From positions 1 through 64,000 of the forward strand of contig DATKYQ010000008.1 of NCBI GenBank assembly GCA_035528415.1: a stretch of 64,000 nucleotides of DNA. Reading direction: 5' to 3'. The notes under the pieces are model-generated. The model did not search any database and was not told the DNA's origin. It saw only the letters and a list, made by a program, of their open reading frames with translations. This DNA is from DATKYQ01 sp035528415 (GTDB lineage: Bacteria > Myxococcota > B64-G9). A program made the position numbers and the translations under genes. Positions 24,344 through 32,632 of this stretch are shown in pieces (position 1 is the first letter of the stretch; every line of letters begins with the position of its first letter).

Positions 24344-25374
24344 GCCCCTCTCGCAGAGACTTCATCAAGGGTGTCGCCGCGGGCGGACTGGCCGCGGGCG
24401 TGGCCCGGGCCGGGGCCAACAAGCGTTTCGACGGCTATCCCGGCCGTTATGGGTTGTTGCATGACTCGACCCTGTGCGTCGGCTGCCGTTCGTGCGAGTT
24501 CGCCTGCAACGAGGTAAACGACCTGCCGCCGCCCACGGCGCCCATCGGCGACCAGAAGATTTTCGATAAACCCCGGGGTCCAACCGATAAACGCTACACC
24601 GTTGTTAACCGCTACCGTGAGGCCCAAGGCAATAAGCCGGCCGTCTACCGTAAACACCAGTGCATGCACTGCAACGAGCCCTGCTGTGCCTCGGTTTGTT
24701 TCGTAAACGCCTTCACCAAGACCCCCGAAGGTCCTGTGCTCTACGACCCGAACGTGTGCGTCGGCTGCCGCTATTGCGTCTTTGCCTGTCCCTACTACGC
24801 CCTGGCCTACGAGTACGACGATCCGGCGACACCCCGAGTGGTGCGCTGCACGATGTGCTACCCGCTCATAAAAAAGGGCCGCAACCCGGCCTGCGCCGAC
24901 GCCTGCCCGACTGGGGCGGTACTGTTCGGCAAACGCAAAGAATTGATCAAGGTCGCGCGCGAGCGCATCAGAAAGCATCCCGAGCGCTACGTCGACTATG
25001 TCTTCGGCGAGCACGACTACGCCGGCACGAGCTGGTTGACGCTGGTCGGGCTGCCGCTCGAGCAGGTCGGCCTGCCGGCCGAGCTGCCCTACGAGCCGTT
25101 ACCCAACCTGACCACTCATTTCCTGTCGCTGGCGCCTATTGTTGCTGCCATCTTTCCGGGGCTTTTGGCCGGCTTCTACGCCTTCAGCAAGCGGCGCGAG
25201 GCCGTGAGCGAACAAAAACACCGCACGCAGCTCGATGGCGAACGGGCTCGTGCGCTCGCGGAACTCGAGCAGAAACTACTCGAGGCGGCCCGCCTGGCAG
25301 AACGGGACAAACAGAGGGCGGTCGCCAGGGCTCAAAGGCTCGCCCCGCCCGCTGAGAAGAAGGAGGATTCGTGA
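24340..25374 (+). CDS. hmcB: HmcB/DsrO-like periplasmic ferredoxin with Tat signal and membrane anchor
   Basis: A 344-residue protein. The GTG at 24340 overlaps the cytochrome stop and gives a Tat signal (SRRDFIKG, then a hydrophobic stretch). Four [4Fe-4S] sites follow: CVGCRSCEFAC, CMHCNEPCCASVC, CVGCRYCVFAC and CTMC with CADAC. A C-terminal membrane helix (LAPIVAAIFPGLLAGFYAF) and a charged coiled coil end the protein. This is the NrfC/DmsB-like subunit that links HmcA to the NrfD-type membrane subunit encoded next. The two genes overlap at the stop. Confidence 0.9.
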   Translation: MSPSRRDFIKGVAAGGLAAGVARAGANKRFDGYPGRYGLLHDSTLCVGCRSCEFACNEVNDLPPPTAPIGDQKIFDKPRGPTDKRYTVVNRYREAQGNKPAVYRKHQCMHCNEPCCASVCFVNAFTKTPEGPVLYDPNVCVGCRYCVFACPYYALAYEYDDPATPRVVRCTMCYPLIKKGRNPACADACPTGAVLFGKRKELIKVARERIRKHPERYVDYVFGEHDYAGTSWLTLVGLPLEQVGLPAELPYEPLPNLTTHFLSLAPIVAAIFPGLLAGFYAFSKRREAVSEQKHRTQLDGERARALAELEQKLLEAARLAERDKQRAVARAQRLAPPAEKKEDS

Positions 25375-26537
25375 TGAACGCCCCGGCCGAGAACAGGGGC
25401 GAGCTGTTCACCCCCTTCAATATAATCACCGGGCTGATCCTGATATTTGGCGGGGCGATTGTCGTGCTGCGCTTCGCCCACGGACTTAGCTACGCTACCA
25501 ACCTGACTCAAACGACGACTTGGGGTTTATGGACCGGCTTCAAGCTGGTGTTCGTGGCGTTGGCCGCCAGCGGCTACGCTCTGACCACCGCGGTCTACAT
25601 CTTCGGCATGCACGAGTATCACCCCCTGGTGCGGCCGGCGGTGCTGTCCGGCTTCATGGGTTATACCCTGTTCATCCTGATCCTGATCTTCGATCTCGGC
25701 CGCGCCTGGCGCATCTACTATCCGTTCCTGGTGCGTCCCGGAGTGACCTCTGCCTTGTTCGAGATCGCTTTGTGTGTCGCACTTTACTACACCACACAGT
25801 TTGTCGAGTTGACACCGGTGGGATTCGAGTGGCTGGGCTGGAAGCGCTGGCGCAAAGCGGTTATCGGCGTGACGGTCGGGCTGACGGTATTCGGCTTGTT
25901 CTTGTCAATGCTTCACCAATCTACTCTGGGCGCGCTGTTTCTTGCGGTGCCCGGCAAGCTGCATCCACTGTGGTACTCACCCTACATCCCGTTGCACTTC
26001 TTCATATCGAGCGCGGTGGGCGGCATCTCGATGGTCATCCTGGTGGGCCTGATCAGCAAGCGTGTCTGGGGTCACAAGATGGAGATCACCCGCAAGAAAC
26101 TCGACCAGCTGACCATCGGGCTAGGCAAGGGCAGCGCGATAGCCTTGGCTATTTACTTTGCGGTAAAGATCGTCGACATCTCGATAGCCAACAAGTGGCA
26201 CTACCTGGGCACGGGCTGGGGGTTGTGGTACCTGGTGGAGGTACTCGGCTTCGTATTGTTGCCATGTGTGCTCTTCGCCCACGGGCACCGCGAGAAGTTG
26301 CCGCGCCTGATCAGATTCACCGCGCTGCTGACCGTGCTGGGCGTGATCCTGAACCGTCTCAATGTTTCGGTCGTCGCCTACAACTGGAAATTTACCATTG
26401 AGCAGCGCTACTTCCCCTATTGGATGGAGTACGTGGTGGTGGTTTTTTTGATAACCCTGGGAGTGGTAATCTTCCGTTGGGTTGCACAGCGCATGCCTGT
26501 GTTGTACGATCACCCCGACTACAAGGGATCGCATTAG
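25374..26537 (+). CDS. hmcC: HmcC/NrfD-like polytopic quinone-interacting membrane subunit
   Basis: A 387-residue membrane protein with about ten helices of the NrfD/PsrC/HmcC family. The ATG at 25374 has AGGAGG seven bases upstream; a GTG at 25371 is too close. Family features include FDLGRAWRIYYP and the helix VEVLGFVLLPCVLFA. Relatives bind menaquinone and in some complexes translocate protons. It would take or give electrons to HmcB on the periplasmic side. It ends 21 bases before the small HmcD-like gene. Confidence 0.9.
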   Translation: MNAPAENRGELFTPFNIITGLILIFGGAIVVLRFAHGLSYATNLTQTTTWGLWTGFKLVFVALAASGYALTTAVYIFGMHEYHPLVRPAVLSGFMGYTLFILILIFDLGRAWRIYYPFLVRPGVTSALFEIALCVALYYTTQFVELTPVGFEWLGWKRWRKAVIGVTVGLTVFGLFLSMLHQSTLGALFLAVPGKLHPLWYSPYIPLHFFISSAVGGISMVILVGLISKRVWGHKMEITRKKLDQLTIGLGKGSAIALAIYFAVKIVDISIANKWHYLGTGWGLWYLVEVLGFVLLPCVLFAHGHREKLPRLIRFTALLTVLGVILNRLNVSVVAYNWKFTIEQRYFPYWMEYVVVVFLITLGVVIFRWVAQRMPVLYDHPDYKGSH

Positions 26538-26558
26538 GCCCGCGAGAGGGAAAAGAAG

Positions 26559-26684
26559 ATGTACAACACTCTTCAGGACTTCACGGCACACGCCAAGGGC
26601 ACGTCTTATGTGCTGGCGGGATTGATCCTGGTGGCGGTCGTCGTCTTCTGGATCTTCCTCAACAAGAAGGTAACCAGAAAGTAG
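26559..26684 (+). CDS. hmcD: Single-helix membrane peptide, HmcD-like
   Basis: A 41-residue frame: MYNTLQDFTAHAKGTSYVLA, then a membrane helix (AGLILVAVVVFWIFL) and a short basic tail NKKVTRK. Size and position match HmcD, the 40-odd residue subunit following HmcC in Desulfovibrio. It is likely a structural or electron-transfer accessory of the complex. GAGAGGG lies upstream of the ATG. Confidence 0.75.
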   Translation: MYNTLQDFTAHAKGTSYVLAGLILVAVVVFWIFLNKKVTRK

Positions 26685-26705
26685 TGTCGTCGCAGGTTGC
26701 CTGAT

Positions 26706-26993
26706 ATGAAGATCGCAGTGGAATTCCTCAGCCTGCCGAAGGTAACCCGCATCCTGGGTAAAAAATCGATTGTCATAGATTTCCCCGGCCAGACGGTCGC
26801 TGATCTCATCGAACAAATAGCAACCCGCTACGGCCCCGATGTACGCGGGTTCCTCCTGGACGAATCCGGCAATCTCGACATGCATTTCAGAGTGCTGCTC
26901 AACGGCAAGGACTGGGTAGCGCGTGAAGAGATGGACAGGCGGCTTCAGGAGGGCGACAGTCTGCGCATCATGATGCTGGTCGGAGGCGGATGA
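26706..26993 (+). CDS. MoaD/ThiS-like sulfur-carrier protein A
   Basis: A 95-residue beta-grasp protein. IVIDFPGQTVADLIEQIATR and LLNGKDWVAREEMDRRLQEG match MoaD/ThiS, and it ends MMLVGGG, the exposed Gly-Gly tail that is thiocarboxylated by a ThiF/MoeB-type E1. An insertion (YGPDVRGFLLDESGNLDMHF) is larger than in ThiS. No E1 is encoded in the window. It follows the Hmc genes by 21 bases and overlaps the next carrier by ATGA, so it belongs to the same operon. Confidence 0.82.
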   Translation: MKIAVEFLSLPKVTRILGKKSIVIDFPGQTVADLIEQIATRYGPDVRGFLLDESGNLDMHFRVLLNGKDWVAREEMDRRLQEGDSLRIMMLVGGG

Positions 26994-27223
26994 CCATCTC
27001 GGTCCAGGTAAGCGTTTTTGGGGCACTGCGCAAGCCCGCCGGCGGTGCCGAACTGGACATCGATTTGCCGGCCGGGGCCAATGTCGCGGATGCCATCGCG
27101 GCCTGTGGCCTGGAAGACCGTGTGGATGTGTGGGTGCTCGTCGACGGCAACCGCGCCGGCAGAAACGAGCCGCTGTCCGACGGCGCGAAACTGACTTTTT
27201 TCAGCCCGGTCGGAGGTGGGTAA
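26990..27223 (+). CDS. MoaD/ThiS-like sulfur-carrier protein B
   Basis: A 77-residue beta-grasp protein: LDIDLPAGANVADAIAACGL and WVLVDGNRAGRNEPLSDGAK, ending FFSPVGGG. It is coupled to carrier A by ATGA and is the last gene of the metF-hmc operon. Only about nine bases separate it from the convergent receiver gene. The pair may deliver sulfur for a cofactor (molybdenum/tungsten pterin, thiamin) or for Fe-S or cysteine synthesis; which one is not visible here. Confidence 0.8.
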   Translation: MTISVQVSVFGALRKPAGGAELDIDLPAGANVADAIAACGLEDRVDVWVLVDGNRAGRNEPLSDGAKLTFFSPVGGG

Positions 27224-27232
27224 TCTTCTTTA

Positions 27233-27619
27233 TCAGGATCCCGTCAGTTTTCTGACCATTTCGACAAGCTCGGCTTTATCGATCGGTTTGCGAATGTAGC
27301 CATCCGGCGGCGGAACCTGGCGGCGGGTGGAGATGAACTTTTCGAAGCTGGCGTCGACGCCGGAGATGATTATCACCGGAATGTTCTTGTATTCTTCACT
27401 CTCTTTGACGTCTCTGTAGAAACGCACACCGCTCCTTTCCGGCATCGACACATCGAGAGTGATCAGATCGGGTTTGCCTTTCTTGATGCTCTCGAGCGCC
27501 TGCCGGCCGTCTGCGGCAACCAGCGTATCGAAGCCGTTATCCTCGAGAACCGTCGAGATGTAGTCGCAAATATCCGCCTCGTCGTCAACAACCAGTATTG
27601 TTTTCTTTTGATCCGTCAT
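27233..27619 (-). CDS. Stand-alone response-regulator receiver (CheY-like)
   Basis: A 128-residue receiver domain with no output domain. The acidic pair is in VVDDEADI, the phosphoacceptor Asp is D56 (DLITLDVSMP), and Lys111 (GYIRKPID) completes the site. It is very similar in layout to the receiver fused to the Fe-S protein at 29096 (DLITLDLSMP, VPRPEGYLDKP), suggesting duplication. It ends an operon behind the histidine kinase, four bases away, and is probably phosphorylated by it. Confidence 0.9.
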   Translation of the reverse strand: MTDQKKTILVVDDEADICDYISTVLEDNGFDTLVAADGRQALESIKKGKPDLITLDVSMPERSGVRFYRDVKESEEYKNIPVIIISGVDASFEKFISTRRQVPPPDGYIRKPIDKAELVEMVRKLTGS

Positions 27620-27622
27620 GGC

Positions 27623-29056
27623 TTATTCCTCCAATGGGTTATCGGAAGTAACGGTCTTTACCGGCCCGCTTGGGATTCGCACCAGGAAGCGGGTTCCCTC
27701 GCCGGGTCGGGACTCGATCTCGATCGTTCCCCCTTGTGCTCTCACAATCTTATCGGCTATAAACAGACCCAAGCCGGTTCCCTCTGTGCCCTTTGACGAG
27801 TAGAACAGACTAAAAGCCTTGTCGCATGCCTCACGATCCATACCAATGCCGTTGTCTTCAATTTCGAATAAGATCTTCAAAGACTCCGGCGAGACGCGTA
27901 GCCTTACTCCATGCATGTCGTTCTTCGTATCCACGCGGCAGGCGTCGAGAGAGTTCTCCAGCAGGTTGACGAGCAGTGCCCGCAGGCCGTTGCGATCGGC
28001 AAGCATTTCGCCGCATGCCTGATCGACTTCGCTCGACACCTGTATGCCCAATTCTGAAGCTTTGTGCTTAATGACTTCGATGACTTCCTCTGCCAATTCA
28101 CCAATAACGATCTTCTCGAAGACGGGCTCGCGATCCTTGGCGTAGTACAAGATGTTCAGAACGAGACTGCGGATGCGCTCGACGTTGCGCTGAACCATTC
28201 CCCAGCCTTTATTGAGACGTTCGGGCTTATTCATTTTCAACCCGGTATCGACGAGATACATACCGCCATCCAGCCCGGTAAGCAGGCCCTTGATACCGTG
28301 AGAAATCGAACTTATCAGCAGGCCCACGGACTCCAGCTTTCCCTGCAACTCGCGAATTGGCGTGATGTCGGCGCTCATTTCCATGACGCTTTTGATGTTG
28401 CCATCCGGTCCGTGCAACGGCGCGGTGTATACGAGCACGTTCTTCTTGCCGCTCTTTGACGAGACCACCTCTTCGCTGTGATGAACCCGGCCGTCCCTGA
28501 AAGTCTCCTGGACGGTGCAGTCGAGGCATTGCCGATCGCGATGTTTATATACCTGGTAGCACTTACACCCTAAAAAGCTGCCGAAATCCTCTTTGAATTT
28601 GCGGTTTGCCTCGATGATGTTCAACTCGCGGTCCTGGATCGATATATAGCAGGGCACTTCCTCGAACAACATCCGATAGCGCTCCTGGCTCTCTCTCATC
28701 TGGCGCTGGAGACTCTTCATCTCGGTTATATCGGTGGACATCTCCATCACGGCCGCGATTTCGCCGTTCTCGTCCCTGATTGGCGTGGTGTAGACGATGA
28801 CCGATACGCAACGGCCGTCGGTACAGGTCACCTGTTCTTCTCCACTGTGATCCTGCCCGTCGCGGAAAGTGCGCTCTACCGGGCAAATCTCGCATTTTTC
28901 CGAGCGCTGCTTGTAGATCTGGTAACAATGACGCCCCTGGTAGTCGCCAAAATCCTTTCTGAACCTCTGGTTGGCCTCGACTATCATAAAGTCGCGATCC
29001 TGGACGGTGCAGTAGCCCGGCAAGGCCTCGAAGAAACGCCGGTACGGTTGATTCAT
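27623..29056 (-). CDS. PAS-PAS sensor histidine kinase with Cys-rich PAS loops
   Basis: A 477-residue cytoplasmic kinase with no membrane helix. Two PAS domains (about 1-115 and 122-235) each carry the same Cys arrangement: C44, C55, C58 (CEIC) in the first, and C164/C166, C177, C180 (CLDC) in the second. These may bind a metal or Fe-S centre or form a disulfide switch. The phosphoacceptor is H253 in SSISHGIKGLLTGLDGG, an H-box where the usual Glu after His is Gly. HATPase boxes follow: NLLENSLDAC, EDNGIGMD, GTEGTGLGLF. Its location between an Fe-S protein fused to a receiver and a free receiver suggests redox sensing. Confidence 0.9.
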   Translation of the reverse strand: MNQPYRRFFEALPGYCTVQDRDFMIVEANQRFRKDFGDYQGRHCYQIYKQRSEKCEICPVERTFRDGQDHSGEEQVTCTDGRCVSVIVYTTPIRDENGEIAAVMEMSTDITEMKSLQRQMRESQERYRMLFEEVPCYISIQDRELNIIEANRKFKEDFGSFLGCKCYQVYKHRDRQCLDCTVQETFRDGRVHHSEEVVSSKSGKKNVLVYTAPLHGPDGNIKSVMEMSADITPIRELQGKLESVGLLISSISHGIKGLLTGLDGGMYLVDTGLKMNKPERLNKGWGMVQRNVERIRSLVLNILYYAKDREPVFEKIVIGELAEEVIEVIKHKASELGIQVSSEVDQACGEMLADRNGLRALLVNLLENSLDACRVDTKNDMHGVRLRVSPESLKILFEIEDNGIGMDREACDKAFSLFYSSKGTEGTGLGLFIADKIVRAQGGTIEIESRPGEGTRFLVRIPSGPVKTVTSDNPLEE

Positions 29057-29095
29057 TGCATGCCCCCTCCGTACACCCGGTCTTGCCGGGATGGG

Positions 29096-30829
29096 TTACT
29101 CTTCTTTTGCCAACTCCAGGATCCTTCGAGCGTTGAGTACCAAGTTTTCCTCGCTGACCGGTTTGTCGAGGTAGCCTTCCGGCCGCGGCACGTCTTTTTC
29201 GTAGATCAGCTTGCGCAACTCGGGACGGCCGGTGACGATGCAGACCTTAATTCCCGCAAGCTCAGCGTCCTTCTTCATCGTCTCGTAGATCACGCCGCCG
29301 TCTTGTCCCGGCATGGAAAGATCCAGGGTAATCAGGTCGGGCTTCTCAGCACGCGCCTTCTCTATGGCCTCTTCGCCGCTGCTGGCGCTGACTACCCGGG
29401 CGCCGTTGTCCTCGAGAACGGTTGTCAGGAATTCGCGCACGTCGGGCTCGTCGTCGACTACCATAATTGTGTAGCCATGGAGAGCGGGAACCTCGGCAAC
29501 CTGTGGTACTCGCACCGGTTCGGCCGCCCGCTTTTCGATCACCAGTGCATCGGCTACCAGGTTCACAAGTTGAGTGACTTTCATGGGCAATTGATAGTGC
29601 TTGATCAGATCGTTCAAGCCGTCAACGCAGTTATGACACGATGTGACTACGATATCGGCCCCGGTTGCCGCAAGTTGATCTGCCTTGATCTTGGCCGACT
29701 TCAATCTTCGCGGCGTATACTCGGCCATCGACATGGCTCCGCCGCCGCCGGTGCAGCAGAAGTTCTCGGCCCGGTTGGGGTACATCTCGCGAAAGTCAGA
29801 GACCACCATGTTCAGAAGCTCGCGCGGTTCTTCGAACAGGCCGCACGAGCGAGCGTTGTTACACGAGTCGTGAAAAGTGTAAGAGCCCTTGTTCTTCAGT
29901 CGATCTACCTTGATGCGCCCTTCCTTGACGTAGTTCAACATTGTCAATACCGAGCTTTCCATCTCGAAGTCGATATCGTCCGCGGCCCAGTTGGGTCCCT
30001 CACAACGAGTCGAGCGATAGCCATGTCCGCATTCCGAGATGACGAGCTTCGAGCCGCGCAGCTCGCGCACCTTGTCATAAACTCGTTTGGCCATGGTGCC
30101 GCCGAGTTCGTCGTCGCCCGAAAACAGGCCGAAGTTAGTCATGTCCCAGCCCTCGGAGGGCATGGTCCAGTTCTCGCCTGCGGCCCAGAACACCTTGGCT
30201 GCGTCTGAGATGGTTCGCGGATCATATTTCACTTCGCGTGGGTTGATGGTGTAGACGATGTTGGCGTCTTCCTTGTCCACGGGGATGGCGGCGGCCGGAT
30301 CCCCGACCTCGTCGACCAGTTCTTCGCTCATCCAGTCGAGAGTTTCAAGGTAGTCCTCCTTGAGAACTCCCATCTGGTTGCCGATTTCCCATTGGTCCTT
30401 GCTGACCACCGCCACTCCTTCGGGCATGATTCCTACTCTCACGAGCAGTCCGCGGGCCAGGCGGTTGAAGGTGGCAAAATCAACGCCCATGGGACAATTC
30501 AGAGAACAACGCCGACAGTTGGTGCACTTGCCGAAGACGATGTCCTTGAGCTCTTCGAGTTCCTCGTCCGTGTAAACCGAGCCCGCCTTGACCCACCAGG
30601 GAAACACCCGGCCGCTCCAGTCATAGTGGCGCTTGAAGAGCTTGCGCAGGCGATCGGCCTTCCAGGCCGGCGCCATGGTCGGGTCGCCGGGATGACTTAG
30701 CACGTAATGGCACGAATCTGTGCACATGCCGCAATGAACGCAGGCCGCGAGTGATCCGACGATCTGCCGGTTGAGCTTTTGGCCCAGCCTCTCGATGACA
30801 TTCTGCGCCTTGTAGGATCTGCTTTTCAT
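29096..30829 (-). CDS. HmcF/TmcB/HdrD-like Fe-S protein fused to a receiver domain
   Basis: A 577-residue fusion. Residues 25-130 hold two [4Fe-4S] motifs (CVHCGMCTDSC, CTNCRRCSLNC). Residues 250-430 hold CCG-type domains (SECGHGYRS, HDSCNNARSCG, NFCCTGGGGAM, SCHNC), the heterodisulfide-reductase catalytic type. Residues 453-577 are a complete response-regulator receiver (VVDDEPDVREFL, phosphoacceptor D503, GYLDKPV). The first part is the cytoplasmic partner of a TmcC/HmcE cytochrome b encoded 19 bases upstream. The receiver implies that electron transfer or complex assembly responds to phosphorylation, presumably by the kinase at 27623. I know no characterised example of this fusion. Confidence 0.9.
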   Translation of the reverse strand: MKSRSYKAQNVIERLGQKLNRQIVGSLAACVHCGMCTDSCHYVLSHPGDPTMAPAWKADRLRKLFKRHYDWSGRVFPWWVKAGSVYTDEELEELKDIVFGKCTNCRRCSLNCPMGVDFATFNRLARGLLVRVGIMPEGVAVVSKDQWEIGNQMGVLKEDYLETLDWMSEELVDEVGDPAAAIPVDKEDANIVYTINPREVKYDPRTISDAAKVFWAAGENWTMPSEGWDMTNFGLFSGDDELGGTMAKRVYDKVRELRGSKLVISECGHGYRSTRCEGPNWAADDIDFEMESSVLTMLNYVKEGRIKVDRLKNKGSYTFHDSCNNARSCGLFEEPRELLNMVVSDFREMYPNRAENFCCTGGGGAMSMAEYTPRRLKSAKIKADQLAATGADIVVTSCHNCVDGLNDLIKHYQLPMKVTQLVNLVADALVIEKRAAEPVRVPQVAEVPALHGYTIMVVDDEPDVREFLTTVLEDNGARVVSASSGEEAIEKARAEKPDLITLDLSMPGQDGGVIYETMKKDAELAGIKVCIVTGRPELRKLIYEKDVPRPEGYLDKPVSEENLVLNARRILELAKEE

Positions 30830-30848
30830 TTTTCCGTCGCCCCTGTTT

Positions 30849-31577
30849 TCAAGTGGATACAGTTGACTTGGTGCCGGTTGTGCGCCGCGCTATGTTCGCA
30901 TGCTGCCGGGGGCCGCGTTTCATCGGATAGGTGCCCCGGTAACCCATGGATTTTCCAAACCAGTACCTTGTGAAGGGGTAATACAAGTAATGTGATATCT
31001 TGGAAAATGGCACATAGATCAAGAAGAAAGCCGTCAGGATAAAGTAGGTCAGCAGAATACCTTCTCCGTCCTGCAATCTGTTGGGAGTTGCCAGAAAAGC
31101 AAACAAGAACCAGGCGGTCAGTAACAACAGTGAAAAGTAGTCATCCGGAGCGGAGATCGCCCTCATGTAGTTGCTGCCCACGCGCCGTATAATGCGTAAA
31201 ACTCCTACTGCAAAAGCCGCGCCGATGAATACCTGTATCGCGGGTATCACGTAGGGGTAGACGAGCAATTTTGGCCAATAGGGAATGACGAACGAGAGCC
31301 CAATCGCGAAAACCACGCCGAGGTGAAAAACGACAAACTGCAAATAGAGCAGAAACTTCTTGCGCGTGCTCTCCATGGCCCAGGGCATGGCGATAACGAG
31401 CCAGGAGTACAGAATTCCCTTGGCCTTGGTTGTGCTCGGCAGGCCAGTTTTCGGTTGGCGCTCGCGCCCGCCCTTGAAGTTGAACAGCCATAACAGTCTG
31501 GTGGTGTATACCACGGCCATGACAAGCAGAGCGATCTCCTGCAACCTGTGTTCGGCGAAATGCAATGTCTCGCTCAT
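30849..31577 (-). CDS. TmcC/HmcE-like membrane cytochrome b subunit
   Basis: A 242-residue membrane protein with five to six helices and candidate heme His residues (FHLGVVFAIGLS, ISHYLYYPFTRYWFG). It belongs to the NarI-like family that includes TmcC, HmcE and DsrM. With the Fe-S protein downstream it would form a membrane electron-transfer pair to a cytoplasmic disulfide-type active site. Start is set by AAAGGAG before the ATG at 31577, which overlaps the macro-domain stop. Confidence 0.88.
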   Translation of the reverse strand: MSETLHFAEHRLQEIALLVMAVVYTTRLLWLFNFKGGRERQPKTGLPSTTKAKGILYSWLVIAMPWAMESTRKKFLLYLQFVVFHLGVVFAIGLSFVIPYWPKLLVYPYVIPAIQVFIGAAFAVGVLRIIRRVGSNYMRAISAPDDYFSLLLLTAWFLFAFLATPNRLQDGEGILLTYFILTAFFLIYVPFSKISHYLYYPFTRYWFGKSMGYRGTYPMKRGPRQHANIARRTTGTKSTVST

Positions 31578-32116
31578 CTTGTCGCTCCTTTCGGCTGCAA
31601 AGCCGCAAGGTGTTTCTGGAAGGGAGTCATGTCCCTTCCATCGGGCAGGCAAAGATAGACATGTCTTAGGCTCGTCTCGCCGGAGAGATGATCACCGAGC
31701 ACGCCCAATAAGACCCGGGCACAGACATCCGGGGCGATGCCGTAAAAGCCGGAGCCCATCGGCGGCAGCGCCAGTTTACCGGCTTCGAGTTCTTCGGCTT
31801 TCTCGATGACGCTGCGTGTGGTCTTTTCGAGCTTGATTTCGCTGTCTTGCTCCTGGAAGGCGGGCCCGACCGCATGAATGATGTGCCGCGCCCTGAGTTT
31901 GCCGGCGGAAGTGACTACTGCCTCGCCGACGTCGGCGGAGCCGATCTTGTCGAGTTCTTCCTGGATGGCAGTCCCGCCGCGCACCGAGATGGCGTTGCCG
32001 TAACCCGACCCGAGTTTCAGATCCGGCCGGGCATAGAAAACGAACGCGTCCACGTCCATCAGGGTGATGTCGTCCGTGACCAGGCTGATTTCAGCCTTTC
32101 CAACCTTCTTCTCCAT
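31574..32116 (-). CDS. Divergent macro-domain protein
   Basis: A 180-residue ADP-ribose-binding-type macro domain. The phosphate-binding loop is clear (ALPPMGSGFYGIAPDVCARV) and RGGTAIQEEL and HIIHAVGP are family segments. The first loop, normally NAAN-x-x-L-x-G-G-G, reads FYARPDLKLGSGYGNAI and lacks the catalytic Asn of MacroD-type hydrolases. It may bind ADP-ribose or an NAD-derived ligand rather than cleave it. GGGAGG lies upstream and the stop overlaps the cytochrome b start, so it is coupled to the redox genes. Confidence 0.8.
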   Translation of the reverse strand: MEKKVGKAEISLVTDDITLMDVDAFVFYARPDLKLGSGYGNAISVRGGTAIQEELDKIGSADVGEAVVTSAGKLRARHIIHAVGPAFQEQDSEIKLEKTTRSVIEKAEELEAGKLALPPMGSGFYGIAPDVCARVLLGVLGDHLSGETSLRHVYLCLPDGRDMTPFQKHLAALQPKGATR

Positions 32117-32142
32117 TTTCTCGCCTCCCGACGATTCTCCGG

Positions 32143-32592
32143 TCAGCACTTTCCGATCGGAAGCTGTTGCACGGTTTTTGGTGGCCAGTTTCTTTTGGCC
32201 AACTGGGCCAGCGTGATTTCGTTCAACGTTCTCTTGATTCGCAGATTGACCAATTCGAAAAGCCAGCGGCTTTCACATTCTTTCGATACCCGGCACGCCT
32301 CAGGTTGATCGACACATTCGACGATGTTGATCGGTCCGATGACGGCCTCTATGATTCTGGCAACCTTGATCTGCGATGCGGGTCGCGTCAGCCGGTATCC
32401 TCCGCCCTTGCCACTGACGCCAACGATCAGCGAGGCGTTCTTCAAGGCAATGGCCAGTTGCTCCATGTAGCGCCGGGACATGTTGGTGACAGTGGCAATC
32501 CTGCCCAGGCTCACCGTGGCGCCGTCGCGAGCCTGACGGACAATTGCCACCATCATTCTCAGCGAGTATCTGGCTCTTCTGGAAAGTCGCAT
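32143..32592 (-). CDS. Rrf2-family regulator A (three-Cys, IscR-like)
   Basis: A 149-residue Rrf2 repressor: winged helix with RRYMEQLAIALKNASLI and GKGGGYRLTRP. The sensor loop ECVDQPEACRVSKEC has three Cys, the pattern that binds an Fe-S cluster in IscR, NsrR and RsrR. It lies 26 bases before the macro-domain gene and probably controls the redox operon. It is a paralogue of the gene at 32712, sharing a 15-residue identical recognition helix. The start at 32592 follows homology; an ATG 18 bases upstream is possible. Confidence 0.9.
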   Translation of the reverse strand: MRLSRRARYSLRMMVAIVRQARDGATVSLGRIATVTNMSRRYMEQLAIALKNASLIVGVSGKGGGYRLTRPASQIKVARIIEAVIGPINIVECVDQPEACRVSKECESRWLFELVNLRIKRTLNEITLAQLAKRNWPPKTVQQLPIGKC

Positions 32593-32632
32593 ATCCCGGC
32601 GTCCAGGCAATTGACGGTATCGCTCACTCTCT

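Noticed and set aside
28847..30208. A 453-codon plus-strand frame opposite the kinase and Fe-S protein
   Set aside because: Both minus-strand genes show strong family motifs over this span; the plus-strand frame shows none.
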